Shown: one piece after another, positions 38,582 to 52,969 of the stretch | Position numbering within the stretch: the first letter of the stretch is position 1 | Layout of the letters: each line of letters opens with the position of its first letter | Source: Auanema rhodensis | Lineage: Eukaryota > Nematoda > Chromadorea > Rhabditida > Rhabditidae | Reading direction: 5' to 3' | Length of the DNA: 64,000 bases | Assembly: GCA_964057225.1 (NCBI GenBank) | Contig: OZ059895.1 | Location: 20,222,688-20,286,687 of the forward strand | Notes under the pieces: model-generated | Seen by the model: only the letters and a program-made list of their open reading frames with translations | What the model was told of the DNA's origin: nothing | Database searches by the model: none | Program-made: the position numbers and the translations under genes

Positions 38582-41389
38582 AAGTTCACACTTATATCCT
38601 CGATTTTCACCCTGAAGAATTAATTTTTTCGTTGAATAACAATGTCCATCGTCTTCGCCTTGAAAAAAGGAATCTAAAAACATCTACTTTTTGCTAAATT
38701 ATTTTGAAATTTTTCGAAAAAATTTTTGTCAAAATGTTTTTGGAAGCAATGTTGAGTGTACATGGAAACTCAACATACACTAATGCATCATTTTTCAAAC
38801 GATCATAACTAATTTTTGTATTAAGCGTTTCTCAATGTAGTATAGTGCATTCGATGCGGATTTTTAAGCTGCGTCGATCTGTGTTATCAGATTTGCGCTA
38901 GCTTAAAAATGCACCGAGATATCAACTGATATAAGTTCACACTTATATCCTCGATTTTCACCCTGAAGAATTAATTTTTTCGTTGAATAACAATGTTCAT
39001 CGTCTTCGCCTTGAAAAAAGGAATCTAAAAACATCTACTTTTTGCTAAATTATTTTGAAATTTTTCGAAAAAATTTTTGTCAAAATGTTTTTGGAAGCAA
39101 TGTTGAGTGTACATGGAAACTCAACATACACTAATGCATCATTTTTCAAACGATCATAACTAATTTTTGTATTGAGCGTTTCTCAATGTAGTATAGTGCA
39201 TTCGATGCGGATTTTTAAGCTGCGTCGGTCTGTGTTATCAGATTTGCGCTAGCTTAAAAATGCACCGAGATATCAACTGATATAAGTTCACACTTATATC
39301 CTCGATTTTCACCCTGAAGAATTAATTTTTTCGTTGAATAACAATGTCCATCGTCTTCGCCTTGAAAAAAGGAATCTAAAAACATCTACTTTTTGCTAAA
39401 TTATTTTGAAATTTTTTGAAAAAATTTTTGTCAAAATGTTTTTGGAAGCAATGTTGAGTGTACATGGAAACTCAACATACACTAATGCATCATTTTTCGA
39501 ACGATCATAACTAATTTTTGTATTAAGCGTTTCTCAATGTAGTATAGTGCATTCGATGCGGATTTTTAAGCTGCGTCGGTCTGTGTTATCAGATTTGCGC
39601 TAGCTTAAAAATGCACCGAGATATCAACTGATATAAGTTCACACTTATATCCTCGATTTTCACCCTGAAAAATTAATTTTTTCGTTGAATAACAATGTCC
39701 ATCGTCTTCGCCTTGAAAAAAGGAATCTAAAAACATCTACTTTTTGCTAAATTATTTTGAAATTTTTCGAAAAAATTTTTGTCAAAATGTTTTTGGAAGC
39801 AATGTTGAGTGTACATGGAAACTCAACATACACTAATGCATCATTTTTCGAACGATCATAACTAATTTTTGTATTAAGCGTTTCTCAATGTAGTATAGTG
39901 CATTCGATGCGGATTTTTAAGCTGCGTCGGTCTGTGTTATCAGATTTGCGCTAGCTTAAAAATGCACCGAGATATCAACTGATATAAGTTCACACTTATA
40001 TCCTCGATTTTCACCCTGAAAAATTAATTTTTTCGTTGAATAACAATGTCCATCGTCTTCGCCTTGAAAAAAGGAATCTAAAAACATCTACTTTTTGCTA
40101 AATTATTTTGAAATTTTTCGAAAAAATTTTTGTCAAAATGTTTTTGGAAGCAATGTTGAGTGTACATGGAAACTCAACATACACTAATGCATCATTTTTC
40201 AAACGATCATAACTAATTTTTGTATTAAGCGTTTCTCAATGTAGTATAGTGCATTCGATGCGGATTTTTAAGCTGCGTCGATCTGTGTTATCAGATTTGC
40301 GCTAGCTTAAAAATGCACCGAGATATCAACTGATATAAGTTCACACTTATATCCTCGATTTTCACCCTGAAGAATTAATTTTTTCGTTGAATAACAATGT
40401 TCATCGTCTTCGCCTTGAAAAAAGGAATCTAAAAACATCTACTTTTTGCTAAATTATTTTGAAATTTTTCGAAAAAATTTTTGTCAAAATGTTTTTGGAA
40501 GCAATGTTGAGTGTACATGGAAACTCAACATACACTAATGCATCATTTTTCAAACGATCATAACTAATTTTTGTATTGAGCGTTTCTCAATGTAGTATAG
40601 TGCATTCGATGCGGATTTTTAAGCTGCGTCGGTCTGTGTTATCAGATTTGCGCTAGCTTAAAAATGCACCGAGATATCAACTGATATAAGTTCACACTTA
40701 TATCCTCGATTTTCACCCTGAAAAATTAATTTTTTCGTTGAATAACAATGTCCATCGTCTTCGCCTTGAAAAAAGGAATCTAAAAACATCTACTTTTTGC
40801 TAAATTATTTTGAAATTTTTCGAAAAAATTTTTGTCAAAATGTTTTTGGAAGCAATGTTGAGTGTACATGGAAACTCAACATACACTAATGCATCATTTT
40901 TCAAACGATCATAACTAATTTTTGTATTAAGCGTTTCTCAATGTAGTATAGTGCATTCGATGCGGATTTTTAAGCTGCGTCGATCTGTGTTATCAGATTT
41001 GCGCTAGCTTAAAAATGCACCGAGATATCAACTGATATAAGTTCACACTTATATCCTCGATTTTCACCCTGAAGAATTAATTTTTTCGTTGAATAACAAT
41101 GTCCATCGTCTTCGCCTTAAAAGAAGGAATCTAAAAACATCTACTTTTTGCTAAATTATTTTGAAATTTTTCGAAAAAATTTTTGTCAAAATGTTTTTGG
41201 AAGCAATGTTGAGTGTACATGGAAACTCAACATACACTAATGCATCATTTTTCAAACGATCATAACTAATTTTTGTATTAAGCGTTTCTCAATGTAGTAT
41301 AGTGCATTCGATGCGGATTTTTAAGCTGCGTCGATCTGTGTTATCAGATTTGCGCTAGCTTAAAAATGCACCGAGATATCAACTGATAT
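38582..41389 (+). repeat. Base type II run with mosaic variants (M115-M122)
   Basis: Eight base monomers with variants shuffled between copies: ATGTTCATC at 38993 and 40397 (offset 1404); G36A (CTGAAAAATT) in M118, M119 and M121; A296G (GTCGGTCTG) in M116-M118 and M120; TTCGAACG in M117 and M118. The combinations differ from copy to copy, which fits conversion or exchange between near neighbours. Confidence 0.75.
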
Positions 41390-42442
41390 AAGTTCACACT
41401 TATATCCTCGATTTTCACCCTGAAGAATTAATTTTTTCGTTGAATAACAATGTCCATCGTCTTCGCCTTGAAAAAAGGAATCTAAAAACATCTACTTTTT
41501 GCTAAATTATTTTGAAATTTTTCGAAAAAATTTTTGTCAAAATGTTTTTGGAAGCAATGTTGATTGTACATGGAAACTCAACATACACTAATGCATCATT
41601 TTTCAAACGATCATAACTAATTTTTGTATTGAGCGTTTCTCAATGTAGAATAGTGCATTCGATGCGGATTTTCAAGCTGCGTCGGTCTGTGTTATCAGAT
41701 TTGCGCTAGCTTAAAAATGCACCGAGATATCAACTGATATATGTTCACACTTATATCCTCGATTTTCACCCTGAAGAATCAATTTTTTCGTTGAATAACA
41801 ATGTCCATCGTCTTTGCCTCGAAAAAAGGAATCTAAAAACATCTACTTTTTGCTAAATTATTCTGAAATTTTTCGAAAAAATTTTTGTCAAAATGTTTTT
41901 GGAAGCAATGTTGAGTGTACATGGAAACTCAACATACACTAATGCATCATTTTTCAAACGATCATAACTAATTTTTGTATTGAGCGTTTCTCAATGTAGT
42001 ATAGTGCATTCGATGCGGATTTTTAAGCTGCGTCGATCTGTGTTATCAGATTTGCGCTAGCTTAAAAATGCACCGAGATATCAACTGATATAAGTTCACA
42101 CTTATATCCTCGATTTTCACCCTGAAGAATTAATTTTTTCGTTGAATAACAATGTCCATCGTCTTCGCCTTAAAAGAAGGAATCTAAAAACATCTACTTT
42201 TTGCTAAATTATTTTGAAATTTTTCGAAAAAAGTTTTGTCAAAATGTTTTTGGAAGCAATGTTGAGTGTACATGGAAACTCAACATACACTAATGCATCA
42301 TTTTTCAAACGATCATAACTAATTTTTGTATTAAGCGTTTCTCAATGTAGTATAGTGCATTCGATGCGGATTTTTAAGCTGCGTCGATCTGTGTTATCAG
42401 ATTTGCGCTAGCTTAAAAATGCACCGAGATATCAACTGATAT
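41390..42442 (+). repeat. Incomplete X-Y block with a hybrid Y (M123-M125)
   Basis: M123 is a full X (G175T, T260A, T284C, A296G). M124 begins as Y (T2, AATCAATT, GCCTCG, T123C) but ends with base forms T260, T284 and A296, so it switches type after about position 242. M125 is a base monomer with CTTAAAAGAAGG, as in M122. Confidence 0.8.
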
Positions 42443-43495
42443 AAGTTCACACTTATATCCTCGATTTTCACCCTGAAGAATTAATTTTTTCGTTGAATAA
42501 CAATGTCCATCGTCTTCGCCTTGAAAAAAGGAATCTAAAAACATCTACTTTTTGCTAAATTATTTTGAAATTTTTCGAAAAAATTTTTGTCAAAATGTTT
42601 TTGGAAGCAATGTTGATTGTACATGGAAACTCAACATACACTAATGCATCATTTTTCAAACGATCATAACTAATTTTTGTATTGAGCGTTTCTCAATGTA
42701 GAATAGTGCATTCGATGCGGATTTTCAAGCTGCGTCGGTCTGTGTTATCAGATTTGCGCTAGCTTAAAAATGCACCGAGATATCAACTGATATATGTTCA
42801 CACTTATATCCTCGATTTTCACCCTGAAGAATCAATTTTTTCGTTGAATAACAATGTCCATCGTCTTTGCCTCGAAAAAAGGAATCTAAAAACATCTACT
42901 TTTTGCTAAATTATTCTGAAATTTTTCGAAAAAATTTTTGTCAAAATGTTTTTGGAAGCAATGTTGAGTGTACATGGAAACTCAACATACACTAATGCAT
43001 CATTTTTCAAACGATCATAACTAATTTTTGTATTGAGCGTTTCTCAATGTAGAATAGTGCATTCGATGCGGATTTTCAAGCTGCGTCGGTCTGTGTTATC
43101 AGATTTGCGCTAGCTTAAAAATGCACCGAGATATCAACTGATATATGTTCACACTTATATCCTCGATTTTCACACTGAAGAATTAATTTTTTCGTTGAAT
43201 AACAATGTCCATCGTCTTTGCCTCGAAAAAAGGAATCTAAAAACATCTACTTTTTGCTAAATTATTCTGAAATTTTTCGAAAAAATTTTTGTCAAAATGT
43301 TTTTGGAAGCAAAGTTGAGTGTACATGGAAACTCAACATACACTAATGCATCATTTTTCAAACGATCATAACTAATTTTTGTATTAAGCGTTTCTCAATG
43401 TAGTATAGTGCATTCGATGCGGATTTTTAAGCTGCGTCGATCTGTGTTATCAGATTTGCGCTAGCTTAAAAATGCACCGAGATATCAACTGATAT
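42443..43495 (+). repeat. X-Y-Z trimer unit (1053 bp), copy 1
   Basis: X: A2, G175T, G242, T260A, T284C, A296G. Y: T2, T40C (AATCAATT), T80C (GCCTCG), T123C, with T260A, T284C and A296G. Z: T2, C30A (CACACTG), T80C, T123C, T169A (AAAGTTG), then base-type A242, T260, T284 and A296. Confidence 0.88.
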
Positions 43496-44195
43496 AAGTT
43501 CACACTTATATCCTCGATTTTCACCCTGAAGAAATTATTTTTTCGTTGAAAAACATTGTCCATCGTCTTTGCCTTGAAAAAGGAATCTAAAAACATCTAC
43601 TTCTTGCTAAATTATTTTGAAATTTTTCGAAAAAAATTTTGTCAAAATGTTTTTGGAAGCAATGTTGAGTGTACATGGAAACTCAACATACACTAATGCA
43701 TCATTTTTCAAACAATCATAACTAATTTTTGTATTAAGCGTTTCTCAATGTAGTATAGTGCATTCGATGCGGATTTTTAAGCTGCGTCGATCTGTGTTAT
43801 CAGATTTGCGCTAGCTTAAAAATGCACCGAGATATCAACTGATATAAGTTCACACTTATATCCTCGATTTTCACCCTGAAGAAATTATTTTTTCGTTGAA
43901 AAACATTGTCCATCGTCTTTGCCTTGAAAAAGGAATCTAAAAACATCTACTTCTTGCTAAATTATTTTGAAATTTTTCGAAAAAAATTTTGTCAAAATGT
44001 TTTTGGAAGCAATGTTGAGTGTACATGGAAACTCAACATACACTAATGCATCATTTTTCAAACAATCATAACTAATTTTTGTATTAAGCGTTTCTCAATG
44101 TAGTATAGTGCATTCGATGCGGATTTTTAAGCTGCGTCGATCTGTGTTATCAGATTTGCGCTAGCTTAAAAATGCACCGAGATATCAACTGATAT
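43496..44195 (+). repeat. Two consecutive 350-bp monomers sharing a private variant (M129-M130)
   Basis: Both carry the full 350-subtype marker set and both have AACAATCATAAC at 43711 and 44061, a change seen in no other monomer. The offset is exactly 350 bp. This is the clearest single-monomer tandem duplication in the window and looks recent. Confidence 0.88.
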
Positions 44196-45248
44196 AAGTT
44201 CACACTTATATCCTCGATTTTCACCCTGAAGAATTAATTTTTTCGTTGAATAACAATGTCCATCGTCTTCGCCTTGAAAAAAGGAATCTAAAAACATCTA
44301 CTTTTTGCTAAATTATTTTGAAATTTTTCGAAAAAATTTTTGTCAAAATGTTTTTGGAAGCAATGTTGATTGTACATGGAAACTCAACATACACTAATGC
44401 ATCATTTTTCAAACGATCATAACTAATTTTTGTATTGAGCGTTTCTCAATGTAGAATAGTGCATTCGATGCGGATTTTCAAGCTGCGTCGGTCTGTGTTA
44501 TCAGATTTGCGCTAGCTTAAAAATGCACCGAGATATCAACTGATATATGTTCACACTTATATCCTCGATTTTCACCCTGAAGAATCAATTTTTTCGTTGA
44601 ATAACAATGTCCATCGTCTTTGCCTCGAAAAAAGGAATCTAAAAACATCTACTTTTTGCTAAATTATTCTGAAATTTTTCGAAAAAATTTTTGTCAAAAT
44701 GTTTTTGGAAGCAATGTTGAGTGTACATGGAAACTCAACATACACTAATGCATCATTTTTCAAACGATCATAACTAATTTTTGTATTGAGCGTTTCTCAA
44801 TGTAGAATAGTGCATTCGATGCGGATTTTCAAGCTGCGTCGGTCTGTGTTATCAGATTTGCGCTAGCTTAAAAATGCACCGAGATATCAACTGATATATG
44901 TTCACACTTATATCCTCGATTTTCACACTGAAGAATTAATTTTTTCGTTGAATAACAATGTCCATCGTCTTTGCCTCGAAAAAAGGAATCTAAAAACATC
45001 TACTTTTTGCTAAATTATTCTGAAATTTTTCGAAAAAATTTTTGTCAAAATGTTTTTGGAAGCAAAGTTGAGTGTACATGGAAACTCAACATACACTAAT
45101 GCATCATTTTTCAAACGATCATAACTAATTTTTGTATTAAGCGTTTCTCAATGTAGTATAGTGCATTCGATGCGGATTTTTAAGCTGCGTCGATCTGTGT
45201 TATCAGATTTGCGCTAGCTTAAAAATGCACCGAGATATCAACTGATAT
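44196..45248 (+). repeat. X-Y-Z trimer unit, copy 2
   Basis: Same marker order as 42443-43495; its G175T site is 1753 bp downstream of that of copy 1 (five monomers, two of them 350 bp). Confidence 0.88.
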
Positions 45249-46301
45249 AAGTTCACACTTATATCCTCGATTTTCACCCTGAAGAATTAATTTTTTCGTT
45301 GAATAACAATGTCCATCGTCTTCGCCTTGAAAAAAGGAATCTAAAAACATCTACTTTTTGCTAAATTATTTTGAAATTTTTCGAAAAAATTTTTGTCAAA
45401 ATGTTTTTGGAAGCAATGTTGATTGTACATGGAAACTCAACATACACTAATGCATCATTTTTCAAACGATCATAACTAATTTTTGTATTGAGCGTTTCTC
45501 AATGTAGAATAGTGCATTCGATGCGGATTTTCAAGCTGCGTCGGTCTGTGTTATCAGATTTGCGCTAGCTTAAAAATGCACCGAGATATCAACTGATATA
45601 TGTTCACACTTATATCCTCGATTTTCACCCTGAAGAATCAATTTTTTCGTTGAATAACAATGTCCATCGTCTTTGCCTCGAAAAAAGGAATCTAAAAACA
45701 TCTACTTTTTGCTAAATTATTCTGAAATTTTTCGAAAAAATTTTTGTCAAAATGTTTTTGGAAGCAATGTTGAGTGTACATGGAAACTCAACATACACTA
45801 ATGCATCATTTTTCAAACGATCATAACTAATTTTTGTATTGAGCGTTTCTCAATGTAGAATAGTGCATTCGATGCGGATTTTCAAGCTGCGTCGGTCTGT
45901 GTTATCAGATTTGCGCTAGCTTAAAAATGCACCGAGATATCAACTGATATATGTTCACACTTATATCCTCGATTTTCACACTGAAGAATTAATTTTTTCG
46001 TTGAATAACAATGTCCATCGTCTTTGCCTCGAAAAAAGGAATCTAAAAACATCTACTTTTTGCTAAATTATTCTGAAATTTTTCGAAAAAATTTTTGTCA
46101 AAATGTTTTTGGAAGCAAAGTTGAGTGTACATGGAAACTCAACATACACTAATGCATCATTTTTCAAACGATCATAACTAATTTTTGTATTAAGCGTTTC
46201 TCAATGTAGTATAGTGCATTCGATGCGGATTTTTAAGCTGCGTCGATCTGTGTTATCAGATTTGCGCTAGCTTAAAAATGCACCGAGATATCAACTGATA
46301 T
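45249..46301 (+). repeat. X-Y-Z trimer unit, copy 3
   Basis: Direct tandem copy of copy 2 at offset 1053 bp. It is followed by one 350-bp monomer, whereas copy 1 is followed by two. Confidence 0.88.
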
Positions 46302-46651
46302 AAGTTCACACTTATATCCTCGATTTTCACCCTGAAGAAATTATTTTTTCGTTGAAAAACATTGTCCATCGTCTTTGCCTTGAAAAAGGAATCTAAAAAC
46401 ATCTACTTCTTGCTAAATTATTTTGAAATTTTTCGAAAAAAATTTTGTCAAAATGTTTTTGGAAGCAATGTTGAGTGTACATGGAAACTCAACATACACT
46501 AATGCATCATTTTTCAAACGATCATAACTAATTTTTGTATTAAGCGTTTCTCAATGTAGTATAGTGCATTCGATGCGGATTTTTAAGCTGCGTCGATCTG
46601 TGTTATCAGATTTGCGCTAGCTTAAAAATGCACCGAGATATCAACTGATAT
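46302..46651 (+). repeat. 350-bp monomer M137
   Basis: Carries GTTGAAAAAC at 46351, the lost A and CGAAAAAAATTTT. It has the usual AAACGATC, not the AAACAATC of M129-M130, so it predates or escaped that duplication. It is the last 350-bp monomer in the window. Confidence 0.85.
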
Positions 46652-49600
46652 AAGTTCACACTTATATCCTCGATTTTCACCCTGAAGAATTAATTTTTTC
46701 GTTGAATAACAATGTCCATCGTCTTCGCCTTGAAAAAAGGAATCTAAAAACATCTACTTTTTGCTAAATTATTTTGAAATTTTTCGAAAAAATTTTTGTC
46801 AAAATGTTTTTGGAAGCAATGTTGAGTGTACATGGAAACTCAACATACACTAATGCATCATTTTTCAAACGATCATAACTAATTTTTGTATTAAGCGTTT
46901 CTCAATGTAGTATAGTGCATTCGATGCGGATTTTTAAGCTGCGTCGATCTGTGTTATCAGATTTGCGCTAGCTTAAAAATGCACCGAGATATCAACTGAT
47001 ATAAGTTCACACTTATATCCTCGATTTTCACCCTGAAGAATTAATTTTTTCGTTGAATAACAATGTCCATCGTCTTCGCCTTGAAAAAAGGAATCTAAAA
47101 ACATCTACTTTTTGCTAAATTATTTTGAAATTTTTCGAAAAAATTTTTGTCAAAATGTTTTTGGAAGCAATGTTGAGTGTACATGGAAACTCAACATACA
47201 CTAATGCATCATTTTTCAAACGATCATAACTAATTTTTGTATTAAGCGTTTCTCAATGTAGTATAGTGCATTCGATGCGGATTTTTAAGCTGCGTCGATC
47301 TGTGTTATCAGATTTGCGCTAGCTTAAAAATGCACCGAGATATCAACTGATATAAGTTCACACTTATATCCTCGATTTTCACCCTGAAGAATTAATTTTT
47401 TCGTTGAATAACAATGTCCATCGTCTTCGCCTTGAAAAAAGGAATCTAAAAACATCTACTTTTTGCTAAATTATTTTGAAATTTTTTGAAAAAATTTTTG
47501 TCAAAATGTTTTTGGAAGCAATGTTGAGTGTACATGGAAACTCAACATACACTAATGCATCATTTTTCAAACGATCATAACTAATTTTTGTATTAAGCGT
47601 TTCTCAATGTAGTATAGTGCATTCGATGCGGATTTTTAAGCTGCGTCGATCTGTGTTATCAGATTTGCGCTAGCTTAAAAATGCACCGAGATATCAACTG
47701 ATATAAGTTCACACTTATATCCTCGATTTTCACCCTGAAGAATTAATTTTTTCGTTGAATAACAATGTCCATCGTCTTCGCCTTGAAAAAAGGAATCTAA
47801 AAACATCTACTTTTTGCTAAATTATTTTGAAATTTTTCGAAAAAATTTTTGTCAAAATGTTTTTGGAAGCAATGTTGAGTGTACATGGAAACTCAACATA
47901 CACTAATGCATCATTTTTCAAACGATCATAACTAATTTTTGTATTAAGCGTTTCTCAATGTAGTATAGTGCATTCGATGCGGATTTTTAAGCTGCGTCGA
48001 TCTGTGTTATCAGATTTGCGCTAGCTTAAAAATGCACCGAGATATCAACTGATATAAGTTCACACTTATATCCTCGATTTTCACCCTGAAGAATTAATTT
48101 TTTCGTTGAATAACAATGTCCATCGTCTTCGCCTTGAAAAAAGGAATCTAAAAACATCTACTTTTTGCTAAATTATTTTGAAATTTTTCGAAAAAATTTT
48201 TGTCAAAATGTTTTTGGAAGCAATGTTGAGTGTACATGGAAACTCAACATACACTAATGCATCATTTTTCAAACGATCATAACTAATTTTTGTATTAAGC
48301 GTTTCTCAATGTAGTATAGTGCATTCGATGCGGATTTTTAAGCTGCGTCGATCTGTGTTATCAGATTTGCGCTAGCTTAAAAATGCACCGAGATATCAAC
48401 TGATATAAGTTCACACTTATATCCTCGATTTTCACCCTGAAGAATTAATTTTTTCGTTGAATAACAATGTCCATCGTCTTCGCCTTGAAAAAAGGAATCT
48501 AAAAACATCTACTTTTTGCTAAATTATTTTGAAATTTTTTGAAAAAATTTTTGTCAAAATGTTTTTGGAAGCAATGTTGAGTGTACATGGAAACTCAACA
48601 TACACTAATGCATCATTTTTCAAACGATCATAACTAATTTTTGTATTAAGCGTTTCTCAATGTAGTATAGTGCATTCGATGCGGATTTTTAAGCTGCGTC
48701 GATCTGTGTTATCAGATTTGCGCTAGCTTAAAAATGCACCGAGATATCAACTGATATAAGTTCACACTTATATCCTCGATTTTCACCCTGAAAAATTAAT
48801 TTTTTCGTTGAATAACAATGTCCATCGTCTTCGCCTTGAAAAAAGGAATCTAAAAACATCTACTTTTTGCTAAATTATTTTGAAATTTTTCGAAAAAATT
48901 TTTGTCAAAATGTTTTTGGAAGCAATGTTGAGTGTACATGGAAACTCAACATACACTAATGCATCATTTTTCAAACGATCATAACTAATTTTTGTATTAA
49001 GCGTTTCTCAATGTAGTATAGTGCATTCGATGCGGATTTTTAAGCTGCGTCGATCTGTGTTATCAGATTTGCGCTAGCTTAAAAATGCACCGAGATATCA
49101 ACTGATATAAGTTCACACTTATATCCTCGATTTTCACCCTGAAGAATTAATTTTTTCGTTGAATAACAATGTCCATCGTCTTCGCCTTGAAAAAAGGAAT
49201 CTAAAAACATCTACTTTTTGCTAAATTATTTTGAAATTTTTCGAAAAAATTTTTGTCAAAATGTTTTTGGAAGCAATGTTGAGTGTACATGGAAACTCAA
49301 CATACACTAATGCATCATTTTTCAAACGATCATAACTAATTTTTGTATTAAGCGTTTCTCAATGTAGTATAGTGCATTCGATGCGGATTTTTAAGCTGCG
49401 TCGATCTGTGTTATCAGATTTGCGCTAGCTTAAAAATGCACCGAGATATCAACTGATATAAGTTCACACTTATATCCTCGATTTTCACCCTGAAGAATTA
49501 ATTTTTTCGTTGAATAACAATGTCCATCGTCTTCGCCTTGAAAGAAGGAATCTAAAAACATCTACTTTTTGCTAAATTATTTTGAAATTTTTCGAAAAAA

Positions 49601-50512
49601 TTTTTGTCAAAATGTTTTTGGAAGCAATGTTGAGTGTACATGGAAACTCAACATACACTAATGCATCATTTTTCAAACGATCATAACTAATTTTTGTATT
49701 AAGCGTTTCTCAATGTAGTATAGTGCATTCGATGCGGATTTTTAAGCTGCGTCGATCTGTGTTATCAGATTTGCGCTAGCTTAAAAATGCACCGAGATAT
49801 CAACTGATATAAGTTCACACTTATATCCTCGATTTTCACCCTGAAGAATTAATTTTTTCGTTGAATAACAATGTCCATCGTCTTCGCCTTGAAAAAAGGA
49901 ATCTAAAAACATCTACTTTTTGCTAAATTATTTTGAAATTTTTCGAAAAAATTTTTGTCAAAATGTTTTTGGAAGCAATGTTGAGTGTACATGGAAACTC
50001 AACATACACTAATGCATCATTTTTCAAACGATCATAACTAATTTTTGTATTAAGCGTTTCTCAATGTAGTATAGTGCATTCGATGCGGATTTTTAAGCTG
50101 CGTCGATCTGTGTTATCAGATTTGCGCTAGCTTAAAAATGCACCGAGATATCAACTGATATAAGTTCACACTTATATCCTCGATTTTCACCCTGAAGAAT
50201 TAATTTTTTCGTTGAATAACAATGTCCATCGTCTTCGCCTTGAAAGAAGGAATCTAAAAACATCTACTTTTTGCTAAATTATTTTGAAATTTTTCGAAAA
50301 AATTTTTGTCAAAATGTTTTTGGAAGCAATGTTGAGTGTACATGGAAACTCAACATACACTAATGCATCATTTTTCAAACGATCATAACTAATTTTTGTA
50401 TTAAGCGTTTCTCAATGTAGTATAGTGCATTCGATGCGGATTTTTAAGCTGCGTCGATCTGTGTTATCAGATTTGCGCTAGCTTAAAAATGCACCGAGAT
50501 ATCAACTGATAT
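46652..50512 (+). repeat. Run of 11 base type II monomers (M138-M148)
   Basis: Nearly uniform base monomers. Internal markers repeat locally: C134T (TTTTTTGAAAA) in M140 and M143 (offset 1053 bp); GAAAGAAGG in M146 and M148 (offset 702 bp). M144 has CTGAAAAATT. No X, Y or Z copy is included. Confidence 0.85.
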
Positions 50513-51565
50513 AAGTTCACACTTATATCCTCGATTTTCACCCTGAAGAATTAATTTTTTCGTTGAATAACATCGTCCATCGTCTTTGCCTTGAAAAAAG
50601 GAATCTAAAAACATCTACTTTTTGCTAAATTATTTTGAAATTTTTCGAAAAAATTTTTGTCAAAATGTTTTTGGAAGCAATGTTGATTGTACATGGAAAC
50701 TCAACATACACTAATGCATCATTTTTCAAACGATCATAACTAATTTTTGTATTGAGCGTTTCTCAATGTAGAATAGTGCATTCGATGCGGATTTTCAAGC
50801 TGCGTCGGTCTGTGTTATCAGATTTGCGCTAGCTTAAAAATGCACCGAGATATCAACTGATATATGTTCACACTTATATCCTCGATTTTCACCCTGAAGA
50901 ATCAATTTTTTCGTTGAATAACAATGTCCATCGTCTTTGCCTCGAAAAAAGGAATCTAAAAACATCTACTTTTTGCTAAATTATTCTGAAATTTTTCGAA
51001 AAAATTTTTGTCAAAATGTTTTTGGAAGCAATGTTGAGTGTACATGGAAACTCAACATACACTAATGCATCATTTTTCAAACGATCATAACTAATTTTTG
51101 TATTGAGCGTTTCTCAATGTAGAATAGTGCATTCGATGCCGATTTTCAAGCTGCGTCGGTCTGTGTTATCAGATTTGCGCTAGCTTAAAAATGCACCGAG
51201 ATATCAACTGATATATGTTCACACTTATATCCTCGATTTTCACACTGAAGAATTAATTTTTTCGTTGAATAACAATGTCCATCGTCTTTGCCTCGAAAAA
51301 AGGAATCTAAAAACATCTACTTTTTGCTAAATTATTCTGAAATTTTCCGAAAAAATTTTTGTCAAAATGTTTTTGGAAGCAAAGTTGAGTGTACATGGAA
51401 ACTCAACATACACTAATGCATCATTTTTCAAACGATCATAACTAATTTTTGTATTAAGCGTTTCTCAATGTAGTATAGTGCATTCGATGCGGATTTTTAA
51501 GCTGCGTCGATCTGTGTTATCAGATTTGCGCTAGCTTAAAAATGCACCGAGATATCAACTGATAT
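50513..51565 (+). repeat. X-Y-Z trimer unit, copy 4
   Basis: X here has AACATCG (T61, T62C) and CTTTGCC in place of the AACAATG and CTTCGCC of copies 1-3. Y ends GATGCCGATT (51135-51145), a private change. Z has AATTTTCCG (near 51345). This block is related to 59288-60340 at offset 8775 bp. Confidence 0.85.
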
Positions 51566-51916
51566 AAGTTCACACTTATATCCTCGATTTTCACCCTGAA
51601 GAATTAATTTTTTCGTTGAATAACAATGTCCATCGTCTTCGCCTTGAAAGAAGGAATCTGAAAACATCTACTTTTTGCTAAATTATTTTGAAATTTTTCG
51701 AAAAAATTTTTGTCAAAATGTTTTTGGAAGCAATGTTGAGTGTACATGGAAACTCAACATACACTAATGCATCATTTTTCAAACGATCATAACTAATTTT
51801 TGTATTAAGCGTTTCTCAATGTAGTATAGTGCATTCGATGCGGATTTTTAAGCTGCGTCGATCTGTGTTATCAGATTTGCGCTAGCTTAAAAATGCACCG
51901 AGATATCAACTGATAT
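51566..51916 (+). repeat. Base monomer M152 with GAATCTGAAAAC
   Basis: Carries GAAAGAAGG and the A95G change GAATCTG at 51654. The same pair occurs only in M177, exactly 8775 bp (25 monomers) downstream. Confidence 0.85.
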
Positions 51917-52969
51917 AAGTTCACACTTATATCCTCGATTTTCACCCTGAAGAATTAATTTTTTCGTTGAATAACATCGTCCATCGTCTTTGCCTTGAAA
52001 AAAGGAATCTAAAAACATCTACTTTTTGCTAAATTATTTTGAAATTTTTCGAAAAAATTTTTGTCAAAATGTTTTTGGAAGCAATGTTGATTGTACATGG
52101 AAACTCAACATACACTAATGCATCATTTTTCAAACGATCATAACTAATTTTTGTATTGAGCGTTTCTCAATGTAGAATAGTGCATTCGATGCGGATTTTC
52201 AAGCTGCGTCGGTCTGTGTTATCAGATTTGCGCTAGCTTAAAAATGCACCGAGATATCAACTGATATATGTTCACACTTATATCCTCGATTTTCACCCTG
52301 AAGAATCAATTTTTTCGTTGAATAACAATGTCCATCGTCTTTGCCTCGAAAAAAGGAATCTAAAAACATCTACTTTTTGCTAAATTATTATGAAATTTTT
52401 CGAAAAAATTTTTGTCAAAATGTTTTTGGAAGCAATGTTGAGTGTACATGGAAACTCAACATACACTAATGCATCATTTTTCAAACGATCATAACTAATT
52501 TTTGTATTGAGCGTTTCTCAATGTAGAATAGTGCATTCGATGCGGATTTTCAAGCTGCGTCGGTCTGTGTTATCAGATTTGCGCTAGCTTAAAAATGCAC
52601 CGAGATATCAACTGATATATGTTCACACTTATATCCTCGATTTTCACACTGAAGAATTAATTTTTTCGTTGAATAACAATGTCCATCGTCTTTGCCTCGA
52701 AAAAAGGAATCTAAAAACATCTACTTTTTGCTAAATTATTCTGAAATTTTTCGAAAAAATTTTTGTCAAAATGTTTTTGGAAGCAAAGTTGAGTGTACAT
52801 GGAAACTCAACATACACTAATGCATCATTTTTCAAACGATCATAACTAATTTTTGTATTAAGCGTTTCTCAATGTAGTATAGTGCATTCGATGCGGATTT
52901 TTAAGCTGCGTCGATCTGTGTTATCAGATTTGCGCTAGCTTAAAAATGCACCGAGATATCAACTGATAT
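51917..52969 (+). repeat. X-Y-Z trimer unit, copy 5
   Basis: X has AACATCG. Y has the rare T123A (TTATGAAA, 52391), shared with copy 6 and with M178 (60692-61042). Confidence 0.88.
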
